Source: Variovorax sp. JS1663 (GTDB lineage Bacteria > Pseudomonadota > Gammaproteobacteria > Burkholderiales > Burkholderiaceae_C). From it: DNA of 64,000 bases. The position numbers were made by a program, and so were the translations under genes. The notes under the pieces were generated by a model. It was not told the DNA's origin. It searched no databases and saw only the letters and a list, made by a program, of their open reading frames with translations. The stretch lies in NCBI RefSeq assembly GCF_002157355.1, contig NZ_LYMK01000004.1, positions 168,940 to 232,939 of the forward strand. The letters run 5' to 3'. Each line of letters begins with the position of its first letter. Position 1 is the first letter of the stretch. Below, piece after piece: positions 57,024 through 64,000 of this stretch.

Positions 57024-57968
57024 ATGAACCCGTCCGAACGCAGCTTTGCCCGTCGCATCGACCTCACGTCGCTGCAGCTGTTCGTTGCCGTCTGCGAACT
57101 CGGCAGCATCGGGCGCGCGGCGGAGCGCGAATTCATTGCGGCCTCGGCCATCAGCAAGCGGCTTTCCGACCTGGAAGCCAACCTCGGTACCCCACTCCTC
57201 TACCGCCATGCGCGCGGCGTCGACCTGACGCCGGCCGGCGAGAGCCTGTTGCACCATGCCCGCTCCGTGCTCTACAGCCTGGAGAAGATGCAGGGCGAAC
57301 TCAGCGAATACGCCGAGGGCGTGCGCGGTCATGTGCGCGTGCACGCCAACATTTCGGCGATCGTGCAGTTCCTGCCGGAGGACCTGGGCGCCTTCACGCG
57401 CGAGCACGACGCCATCAAGATCGACCTCGAGGAGCACCTCAGCAGCGAGGTTGTGCGCGCGGTGCACGAGGGCGCTGCCGACCTCGGCATCTGTCACATG
57501 CCCGAGGGCGCCAACGAACTGCAGAGCCTGCTCTACCGGCATGACGCGCTGGTCCTGATCGTCCCGCAGGGCCACCCTCTGGCGGGCCATCGTACCCTCG
57601 GATTCGCCGAATCGCTGGCCTTCGACCATGTCGGCCTCCATACCAACAGTTCGATCTACGTCGCGATGCACCAGGCAGCGCTCGCGGCGGGACGCAGCAT
57701 TAAGCTGCGCATCCACGTTACCGGGCTGGATGCCATGTGCCGCATGATCGAGAACGGCCTGGGCATCGGCGTGATGCCGCAGCGCGCCTTCGAGCTGATG
57801 CAGGGTGGCATCGGCCGCGGCCTGCGCAGCGTGGCGCTCCAGGACGCCTGGGCCGCCCGCGAGATCCGGCTGGTGGCACGCGACTTCTCCACGCTGCCCG
57901 TCGCGGCGCGCATGCTGGTCAAGCACCTGCAGGCGCCGGACGCGGCCGCCGATCCGCTGGCCGCCTGA
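57024..57968 (+). CDS. LysR-family transcriptional regulator
   Basis: The 314-aa protein has the LysR HTH (LQLFVAVCELGSIGRAAERE, then ASAISKRLSDLEANLGTPLL) and a periplasmic-binding-like effector domain. It is on the same strand as, and 48 nt upstream of, leuC. In many betaproteobacteria a LysR gene sits there, but whether it controls the leu genes cannot be read from sequence. Start ATG 57024 gives MNPSERSFARRIDLTSLQLF. Confidence 0.9.
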   Translation: MNPSERSFARRIDLTSLQLFVAVCELGSIGRAAEREFIAASAISKRLSDLEANLGTPLLYRHARGVDLTPAGESLLHHARSVLYSLEKMQGELSEYAEGVRGHVRVHANISAIVQFLPEDLGAFTREHDAIKIDLEEHLSSEVVRAVHEGAADLGICHMPEGANELQSLLYRHDALVLIVPQGHPLAGHRTLGFAESLAFDHVGLHTNSSIYVAMHQAALAAGRSIKLRIHVTGLDAMCRMIENGLGIGVMPQRAFELMQGGIGRGLRSVALQDAWAAREIRLVARDFSTLPVAARMLVKHLQAPDAAADPLAA

Positions 57969-58016
57969 GCGGCGGATCGGCAGACAATTCCCATCCCCAC
58001 GAAAGAGACCATCACC

Positions 58017-59438
58017 ATGGCACGCACGCTCTACGACAAGCTCTGGGACGAACATGTCGTCCACACCGAGGAAGACGGCACCTCGATCCTGTACATCGAC
58101 CGCCACCTGGTCCATGAGGTGACCAGCCCCCAGGCCTTCGAGGGGCTGCGCGAGGCCGGCCGCAAGCTGTGGCGCATCAGCTCGGTCGTCGCCACCGCCG
58201 ACCACAACACGCCGACGACCCACTGGGAGCGCGGCTACGACGGCATCGAAGACCCGATCAGCAAGGAACAGATCACCACGCTGGACAGCAACATCAAGGA
58301 GTTCGGCGCGGCCGCGTTCTTCCCCTTCCTGAGCAAGCGCCAGGGCATCGTGCACGTGATCGGCCCCGAGTCCGGCGCCACGCTGCCCGGCATGACCGTG
58401 GTGTGCGGCGACTCGCACACCTCCACGCACGGTGCCTTCGGCGCGCTGGCGCACGGCATCGGCACCAGCGAGGTCGAGCACGTGATGGCCACGCAGACGC
58501 TCCTGGCCAAGAAGGCGAAAAACATGCTCGTCAAGGTCGACGGCAAGCTCGCGCCCGGCTGCACCGCGAAGGACGTCGTGCTGGCCATCATCGGCCGGAT
58601 CGGCACGGCCGGCGGCACCGGCTACACCATCGAGTTCGCCGGCTCGGCGATCCGCGACCTGAGCATGGAAGGCCGCATGACGGTGTGCAACATGGCCATC
58701 GAGGCCGGCGCCCGCGCCGGGCTGGTGGCAGTGGACGAGAAGACCCTCGCCTACATCAAGGGCCGGCCGATGGCGCCCACCGGCGTCGAGTGGGACCAGG
58801 CGGTCGAGCACTGGAAGACCCTGCACTCGGACCCCGGCGCGCACTTCGACACGGTGGTCGAGCTCGACGCAGCCCAGATCAGGCCGCAGGTCACCTGGGG
58901 CACCTCACCCGAGATGGTGGTGCCGATCGACGGCCGGGTGCCCGATCCGGACAAGGAAAAGGACGCCAGCAAGCGCGGCGCCATCGAGCGGGCCCTGAGC
59001 TACATGGGCCTGGAGCCGAACAAGGCGATGAATGACATCTTCGTCGACAAGGTCTTCATCGGCTCTTGCACCAACAGCCGCATCGAGGACATGCGCGAGG
59101 CCGCGGCCATGGTCAAGAAGCTGGGCCAGAAGGTGGCCAACAACGTCAAGCTGGCGATGGTGGTGCCGGGATCGGGCCTGGTGAAGGAACAGGCCGAGCG
59201 CGAGGGGCTGGACCAGATCTTCAAGGCCGCCGGCTTCGAGTGGCGCGAGCCCGGCTGCTCAATGTGCCTGGCGATGAACGCCGACCGGCTGGAGCCCGGC
59301 GAGCGCTGCGCCTCCACCAGCAACCGCAACTTCGAGGGCCGGCAGGGCGCCGGCGGCCGCACCCACCTCGTGAGCCCGGCCATGGCCGCGGCGGCCGCGG
59401 TGCACGGCCATTTCGTCGACGTCCGCCAATTCGCCTGA
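58017..59438 (+). CDS. leuC: 3-isopropylmalate dehydratase large subunit
   Basis: LeuC and LeuD together isomerise 2- to 3-isopropylmalate in leucine synthesis. The 473-aa large subunit holds the [4Fe-4S] cluster. [37 protein letters not shown] and [14 protein letters not shown] carry the conserved residues and three Cys ligands. The start ATG 58017 follows GAAAGAGACC. leuD follows after 18 nt. Confidence 0.97.
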   Translation: MARTLYDKLWDEHVVHTEEDGTSILYIDRHLVHEVTSPQAFEGLREAGRKLWRISSVVATADHNTPTTHWERGYDGIEDPISKEQITTLDSNIKEFGAAAFFPFLSKRQGIVHVIGPESGATLPGMTVVCGDSHTSTHGAFGALAHGIGTSEVEHVMATQTLLAKKAKNMLVKVDGKLAPGCTAKDVVLAIIGRIGTAGGTGYTIEFAGSAIRDLSMEGRMTVCNMAIEAGARAGLVAVDEKTLAYIKGRPMAPTGVEWDQAVEHWKTLHSDPGAHFDTVVELDAAQIRPQVTWGTSPEMVVPIDGRVPDPDKEKDASKRGAIERALSYMGLEPNKAMNDIFVDKVFIGSCTNSRIEDMREAAAMVKKLGQKVANNVKLAMVVPGSGLVKEQAEREGLDQIFKAAGFEWREPGCSMCLAMNADRLEPGERCASTSNRNFEGRQGAGGRTHLVSPAMAAAAAVHGHFVDVRQFA

Positions 59439-59456
59439 ACGCCAAGGAGCCTCACC

Positions 59457-60107
59457 ATGCAGAAATTCACCGTGCACAAGGGCCTCGTGGCACCGCTGGA
59501 CCGCGAGAACGTCGACACCGACGCCATCATTCCCAAGCAGTTCCTGAAGTCGATCAGGAAGACCGGCTTCGGCCCGAACCTCTTCGACGCCTGGCGCTAC
59601 CTCGATCCGGGCGAGCCCGGGCAGGATCCGGCCTCGCGCAAGCCCAATCCCGACTTCGTGCTCAATCTGCCGCGCTATGCGGGCGCCTCGATCCTGCTGG
59701 CGCGGCAGAACTTCGGCTGCGGCTCCTCGCGCGAGCATGCGCCGTGGGCGCTGGACCAATATGGCTTCCGCGCCATCATCGCGCCGAGCTACGCGGACAT
59801 CTTCTTCAACAACAGCTTCAAGAACGGCCTGCTGCCGATCGTGCTGCCCGAGTCGCAGGTGGCGCAGCTCTTCGACGAGACCTTCGCCTTTCCGGGCTAC
59901 AGCCTCACCATCGACCTGGAGCGGCAGGTCGTCGTCAAGCCCGATGGCAGCGAACTCGCCTTCGACGTCCAGGCATTCCGCAAGTACTGCCTGATCAACG
60001 GGCTGGACGACATCGGCCTGACGCTGCGCCACAAGGACAAGATCCAGGCCTTCGAGGCCGAACGCCTGGCCACGAAACCGTGGCTCTCACACCAGATGAT
60101 CGCCTGA
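59457..60107 (+). CDS. leuD: 3-isopropylmalate dehydratase small subunit
   Basis: LeuD (216 aa) is the swivel subunit of isopropylmalate isomerase. It contains [16 protein letters not shown] near the start and [15 protein letters not shown], the substrate-binding loop with the catalytic Ser. It forms a transcript with leuC and leuB (32 nt downstream). Confidence 0.97.
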   Translation: MQKFTVHKGLVAPLDRENVDTDAIIPKQFLKSIRKTGFGPNLFDAWRYLDPGEPGQDPASRKPNPDFVLNLPRYAGASILLARQNFGCGSSREHAPWALDQYGFRAIIAPSYADIFFNNSFKNGLLPIVLPESQVAQLFDETFAFPGYSLTIDLERQVVVKPDGSELAFDVQAFRKYCLINGLDDIGLTLRHKDKIQAFEAERLATKPWLSHQMIA

Positions 60108-60139
60108 CCTTTTTCTCCACTTTTTCTCGAAACGACCTC

Positions 60140-61228
60140 ATGAAAATCGCAGTTCTTCCCGGCGACGGCATCGGCACCGAAATCGTGGCCGAGGCCATTC
60201 GCGTGCTCGACGTGCTGGATCTGTCCTACGAGATGGAATCGGCCCCGGTCGGCGGCGCCGCCTACGAGTCCCACGGCCATCCGCTTCCCGAATCCACGCT
60301 GAAGCTGGCCAAGGAGGCCGATGCCGTGCTGTTCGGCGCCGTGGGCGACTGGAAGTACGACCGGCTGGAGCGCTCGCTGCGCCCCGAGCAGGCCATCCTG
60401 GGCCTGCGCAAGAACCTCGGGCTGTTCGCCAACTTCCGCCCGGCGATCTGCTACGAGCAATTGGTCGGCGCCTCCAGCCTCAAGCCGGAACTGGTCTCGG
60501 GCCTGGACATCCTGATCATCCGCGAGCTCACCGGCGACATCTATTTCGGCCAGCCGCGCGGGCGCCGCAGCGCTCCGGACGGGCATTTCCCGGGTGCCGA
60601 GGAGGCCTTCGACACCATGCGCTACACGCGCCCCGAGATCGAGCGCATCGCCCATGTCGCCTTCCAGGCCGCGCGCAAGCGCAGCAAGCGGGTGACCAGC
60701 GTGGACAAGGCCAATGTGCTGGAAACCTTCCAGCTTTGGAAGGACGTGGTGACCGAGGTCGGCCAGCAATACCCCGATGTCGAACTCGACCATATGTACG
60801 TGGACAACGCCGCGATGCAACTGGTCAAGGCCCCCAAGAAATTCGACGTGGTGGTCACCGGAAACATGTTCGGCGACATCCTCTCCGACGAGGCAGCCAT
60901 GCTCACCGGCTCGATCGGCATGCTGCCCTCGGCCTCCCTCAATGCCGGCAACCAGGGCCTTTATGAACCCAGTCACGGCAGTGCGCCTGACATTGCGGGC
61001 AAGGGGGTTGCCAATCCTTTGGCTACAATCCTGTCCGCTGCCATGATGCTCCGCTTCTCCCTGAACCAAGCCGAGGCTGCCGACCGGATCGAGTCGGCTG
61101 TCAAGCACGTGCTGGCGCAGGGTCTGCGGACGGCGGACATCTGGTCGGATGGAACGACCAAGGTCGGCACGCGCGAGATGGGCGACGCCGTGGTGGCAGC
61201 CATCACCAAAAAGACGATTACCGGCTAA
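60140..61228 (+). CDS. leuB: 3-isopropylmalate dehydrogenase
   Basis: LeuB oxidatively decarboxylates 3-isopropylmalate with NAD+. The 362-aa protein starts [19 protein letters not shown] and shows the substrate Arg cluster in [33 protein letters not shown] and [21 protein letters not shown] follow, then [20 protein letters not shown] with the metal-binding Asp residues. The next gene, asd, starts 92 nt downstream. Confidence 0.97.
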   Translation: MKIAVLPGDGIGTEIVAEAIRVLDVLDLSYEMESAPVGGAAYESHGHPLPESTLKLAKEADAVLFGAVGDWKYDRLERSLRPEQAILGLRKNLGLFANFRPAICYEQLVGASSLKPELVSGLDILIIRELTGDIYFGQPRGRRSAPDGHFPGAEEAFDTMRYTRPEIERIAHVAFQAARKRSKRVTSVDKANVLETFQLWKDVVTEVGQQYPDVELDHMYVDNAAMQLVKAPKKFDVVVTGNMFGDILSDEAAMLTGSIGMLPSASLNAGNQGLYEPSHGSAPDIAGKGVANPLATILSAAMMLRFSLNQAEAADRIESAVKHVLAQGLRTADIWSDGTTKVGTREMGDAVVAAITKKTITG

Positions 61229-61320
61229 CCGCAGCCCGCTTCGTCATGCCCTTCCCGGCTCTGACGAGCCGGGCGCAAAGAGAAAACGACTTTCTTCTTT
61301 CTTCACAAGGGCAAACTGAA

Positions 61321-62463
61321 ATGGCGAACGCATCTCAACCTCTGGTCGGTCTCGTAGGCTGGCGCGGCATGGTCGGCTCGGTCCTGATGGACCGCATGCA
61401 GGCCGAAGGCGACTTCCAACTGATCGAGCCGCTGTTCTTCTCCACCTCCAACGCCGGCGGCAAGGCCCCGGCCATGGCGAAGAACGAGGCCACCCTGAAG
61501 GACGCAAACGACATCGAGGCGCTGCGCAAGTGCGACATCGTCATCACCGCCCAGGGCGGCGACTACACCAGCGCGGTCTTCCCCAAGCTGCGCGCCGCGG
61601 GCTGGAACGGCCACTGGATCGATGCCGCCTCCACCCTGCGCATGAACGATGACGCGATCATCGTGCTTGACCCGGTCAACCTGCCGGTGATCCAGAACGC
61701 GCTGAGCAAGGGCGGCAAGAACTGGATCGGCGGCAACTGTACGGTGAGCTGCATGCTGATGGGCGTGGGTGCCCTGTACAAGGCCGGCCTGGTCGAATGG
61801 ATGACCAGCATGACCTACCAGGCCGCCTCGGGCGGCGGCGCGCAGCATATGCGCGAGCTTCTTACCCAGTTCGGCAGCCTGCACGGCGAGGTCCGCGCTC
61901 TGCTGGACGACCCGAAGTCCGCCATTCTCGAAATCGACCGCAAGGTCCTGGCGCGCCAGCAGGCGCTGAGCGCCGCCGAAACGGCCAACTTCGGCGTTCC
62001 GCTGGGCGGCAGCCTGATCCCCTGGATCGATAAGGACCTGGGAGAAGGCGTCAGCAAGGAAGAGTGGAAGGCCGGTGCCGAGACGAACAAGATCCTGGGC
62101 CAGGGCGCGGCGTTCGGTACCGCCGCGACCCCGGTCGACGGCTTCTGCGTGCGCGTCGGCGCCATGCGCTGCCACAGCCAGGCGTTGACCTTCAAGCTCA
62201 AGAAGGATGTGCCACTGGCCGACATCGAGGCACTGATCGCCGCGGACAACGCCTGGGTCAAGGTAGTGCCGAACAACCGCGAAGCCACGATGCGCGATCT
62301 GACGCCGGTTACGGTAACCGGCACCATGAACATTCCGGTCGGACGCCTGCGCAAGCTGGCCATGGGCCCGGAATATCTGGGCGCATTCACCATCGGCGAC
62401 CAACTGCTGTGGGGCGCGGCGGAACCGCTGCGGCGTATGCTCCGCATCCTGCTCGAGGCTTGA
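61321..62463 (+). CDS. asd: Aspartate-semialdehyde dehydrogenase
   Basis: Asd reduces aspartyl phosphate to aspartate semialdehyde, shared by lysine, threonine and methionine synthesis and needed for diaminopimelate. The 380-aa protein has [18 protein letters not shown] at the start, the catalytic Cys in [16 protein letters not shown], and the substrate-binding [15 protein letters not shown] near residue 280. ATG 61321 is chosen ([10 protein letters not shown]); the in-frame ATG at 61246 overlaps no conserved sequence. leuB-asd-fimV is the standard gammaproteobacterial/betaproteobacterial order. Confidence 0.96.
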   Translation: MANASQPLVGLVGWRGMVGSVLMDRMQAEGDFQLIEPLFFSTSNAGGKAPAMAKNEATLKDANDIEALRKCDIVITAQGGDYTSAVFPKLRAAGWNGHWIDAASTLRMNDDAIIVLDPVNLPVIQNALSKGGKNWIGGNCTVSCMLMGVGALYKAGLVEWMTSMTYQAASGGGAQHMRELLTQFGSLHGEVRALLDDPKSAILEIDRKVLARQQALSAAETANFGVPLGGSLIPWIDKDLGEGVSKEEWKAGAETNKILGQGAAFGTAATPVDGFCVRVGAMRCHSQALTFKLKKDVPLADIEALIAADNAWVKVVPNNREATMRDLTPVTVTGTMNIPVGRLRKLAMGPEYLGAFTIGDQLLWGAAEPLRRMLRILLEA

Positions 62464-62464
62464 A

Positions 62465-62514
62465 GCAACGCCTGGGCGCCTTCGTAGGCGCCCTGCGTTG
62501 CAGTACCGCAACGC
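62465..62514. repeat. Overlapping alternative hairpins between asd and fimV
   Basis: GCAACGC (62465-62471), GCGTTGC (62495-62501) and GCAACGC (62508-62514) make the middle segment able to pair with either flank. The first pairing also encloses GGGCGCC/GGCGCCC (7 bp, loop TTCGTA). The two folds are mutually exclusive. No T-run follows. They lie directly after the asd stop and 117 nt before fimV. Confidence 0.65.
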
Positions 62515-62602
62515 AGAAAGGGCTCCGAAGTTGGTGCGCACTGGGTAGATAAGGCCTGTCGCCTTGTCAGTGCAGGGTGTTGATGTTAACGTCCTCTTAC
62601 AC

Positions 62603-62616
62603 TTTCGGGCCCGAAA
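62603..62616. promoter_or_regulatory. 14-bp palindrome upstream of fimV
   Basis: TTTCGGGCCCGAAA is a perfect palindrome ending 14 nt before ATG 62631, and so is in the probable 5' UTR of fimV. It might be an operator or a short RNA hairpin covering the ribosome site. Confidence 0.4.
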
Positions 62617-62630
62617 TTGCCCCTATCAGC

Positions 62631-64000
62631 ATGACACGACATCCGTTGCCTGAGGCCCGACTCCCGGCCACCTGTCCGTCCCTGCGCCCCTCTGTCCGGG
62701 GCCAGCTTTCCATTCTCAGCACGGCGGTCGCCCTCGCCTTGGGGCTGGTGAGTCTTGACGCCGCGGCACTGACGCTCGGGCGGCTCAACGTGCAGTCCGC
62801 CCTCGGCGAGCCGCTGCGGGCCGAGATCGAGGTGTCAGAGATCGCCCCGGGCGAAGCGGACGGGTTGAAGATCAACATCGCCCCCGCGGCAGCCTTCAAC
62901 GCAGCCGGCGTGCCTTTCAACGCCGTTCTGAGCGACGTAAGGACCAGCCTGCAGCGTCGTGCGGATGGCCGCTACGTGGTGCGGCTCAGCAGCAACCGCC
63001 TGCTCAGCGAACCCTTCATCGACCTGTTGATCGAGGCCAGCTGGAACGCTGGCCGCGTCGTGCGCGACTACACGGTGCTGCTCGACCCGCCGAAGAGCCG
63101 ACCGGCCCAGGCCGCCGCGCCCATGACACCGACCGCACCGCAGATCAGTACAGCGCCTGCGCCGCGCGCTGCGCCGGAAATCCCCCAGGCGCTGCCGCGT
63201 CGCCAGCAGCCCGCTGCTGGCGCGGCCGCGCCGAGCACCCCGGCCGCGCCCCCCGCAACGGGCGAACGCAGCGTTCGTGCCGGCCCGAGCGACCAGCAGG
63301 TGACTGTCCAGTCCGGCGACACCGCGGGCCGGATCGCAAGTGCCAACAAGCCCGCTGACGTCTCGCTCGACCAGATGCTGGTGGCCCTGTTGCGGGCCAA
63401 TCCCAACGCCTTCATCGGCGGCAACATCAATCGCATCAAGGCCGGCGCCGTGCTCGACGTGCCGAGCGCCTCGCAAGCTGCCGCCGTTCCGGCCGACGAA
63501 GCCCGGCGTACGGTCGTAGCGCAGAGCCGCGACTTCGGCGACTATCGCCGGCGCCTCGCGGAGAACGCACCCGCCTCCCGGGTGGCCGATGCCGACCGGC
63601 AGGCGAAAGGCACGCTGCAGGCCAACGTCGAGGACCGCAATGCCGCCAATGCCGCCGCAGACAAGCTGCGCGTCACCCAGGGTGGCACGGGCCGGCCGAG
63701 CGAAGAGCAAATGGCCCGCAGCCGCCAGGCGCAGGACAACAGCACGCGCGTTGCAGAGCTATCCAAGAACATCGAGGAACTGAACAAGCTCCAGAGCGCC
63801 AGCGGCGCCTCGCCTGCAGCCGCTCCGGCGCCGGCTGCTGCAGCGCCAGCGGTCCCCGCCTCGACGGCGGCGGCCTCCCCTGCCGCGGCGGGAGCGCCCG
63901 CTCCGGCGGCCGCAGCGACGCGTTCTGCGGCACCCACCCTCCCTCCGGCACTGGCACCTGCCGCCTCGGCACCCGCCCCCCAACCGGCTGCGACAGCTTC
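62631..64000 (+). CDS. fimV: FimV-like pilus/peptidoglycan-associated protein, 3' end outside window
   Basis: The frame runs from ATG 62631 to the window end without a stop. A hydrophobic export segment (about residues 28-48) is followed by LGRLNVQSALGEPLRAEIEV, the start of the FimV N-terminal domain, and LIEASWNAGRVVRDYTVLLD. A LysM-like peptidoglycan-binding part then follows (VQSGDTAGRIASANKP, ALLRANPNAFIGGNINRIKA), and a long Ala/Pro-rich linker with a coiled-coil-like stretch (ARSRQAQDNSTRVAELSKNI). FimV is needed for polar assembly of type IV pili and for type IV pilus or type II secretion signalling in other proteobacteria. Position after asd is the classical one. Confidence 0.9.
   Translation, partial: MTRHPLPEARLPATCPSLRPSVRGQLSILSTAVALALGLVSLDAAALTLGRLNVQSALGEPLRAEIEVSEIAPGEADGLKINIAPAAAFNAAGVPFNAVLSDVRTSLQRRADGRYVVRLSSNRLLSEPFIDLLIEASWNAGRVVRDYTVLLDPPKSRPAQAAAPMTPTAPQISTAPAPRAAPEIPQALPRRQQPAAGAAAPSTPAAPPATGERSVRAGPSDQQVTVQSGDTAGRIASANKPADVSLDQMLVALLRANPNAFIGGNINRIKAGAVLDVPSASQAAAVPADEARRTVVAQSRDFGDYRRRLAENAPASRVADADRQAKGTLQANVEDRNAANAAADKLRVTQGGTGRPSEEQMARSRQAQDNSTRVAELSKNIEELNKLQSASGASPAAAPAPAAAAPAVPASTAAASPAAAGAPAPAAAATRSAAPTLPPALAPAASAPAPQPAATA

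Noticed and set aside
61021..61034. TACAAT-like -10 box near the end of leuB as an internal asd promoter
   Set aside because: No -35 element at 16-18 nt; the match lies within conserved leuB coding sequence.

Overview
The window is high-GC DNA packed with housekeeping genes on both strands. Gene order and protein families point to a betaproteobacterium, most likely Comamonadaceae of the Variovorax/Acidovorax type. The signs are rpsP-rimM-trmD-rplS, mdh / gntR / sdhCDAB-sdhE-gltA, leuC-leuD-leuB-asd-fimV, kynB-kynU-kynA, and a dispersed G/C-rich intergenic repeat. The family call is an inference; no rRNA gene is present to fix it. I recognise no tRNA, rRNA, insertion sequence, prophage or CRISPR array. 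Both window ends cut a gene: an M48 protease at the left and fimV at the right.

Layout. 1-3685 (+): M48 protease, pterin dehydratase, rsgA, glycosyltransferase. 3689-8808 (-): hisC, a CobD/CbiB-like protein, a Nudix CoA pyrophosphatase, then the rplS-trmD-rimM-rpsP operon. 8973-9937 (+): acetyltransferase and TM2-like protein. 9998-13191 (-): a two-component system with a sigma54-type response regulator. It diverges from a DUF4166 / membrane-SDR gene pair (13323-15418) that carries a near-consensus sigma54 promoter right at its start codon. 15439-19940 (-): phosphate transport (pit plus DUF47), folK, pcnB, hda. 20147-23419 (+): purM, an AI-2E-type permease, a cysteine hydrolase, and a GlxA-type regulator that has lost its middle. 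23410-26308 (-): VOC protein, SirB1-like protein, murJ. Then rpsT (+), a DUF3579 protein (-), and argD-argF (+). 29571-32342: kynurenine operon kynBUA, followed by a coding remnant and a SUKH/ankyrin protein. 34020-37659 (-): FAD monooxygenase and feoA-feoB-Cys-rich protein under a Fur box. 37768-39228 (+): membrane-anchored C13-type peptidase.

39279-56638 is largely a TCA-cycle region. It holds acnA and acnB (both aconitases), a CitE-like lyase, trans-aconitate methyltransferase, mdh, a GntR regulator, sdhCDAB, sdhE and gltA, with a small membrane protein, an XRE regulator and a PNPOx-like protein between acnA and acnB. An entericidin-like peptide and a LysR regulator follow. The window ends with leucine biosynthesis (leuC, leuD, leuB), asd and the start of fimV.

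Most of the window is ordinary core genome. The parts most worth a second look are the sigma54 two-component system with its DUF4166/SDR pair, the collapsed GlxA gene, the gene remnant after kynA, the SUKH-ankyrin fusion, the C13 peptidase facing a Fur box, the palindromes at gntR/mdh and kynB, and the mutually exclusive hairpins between asd and fimV.
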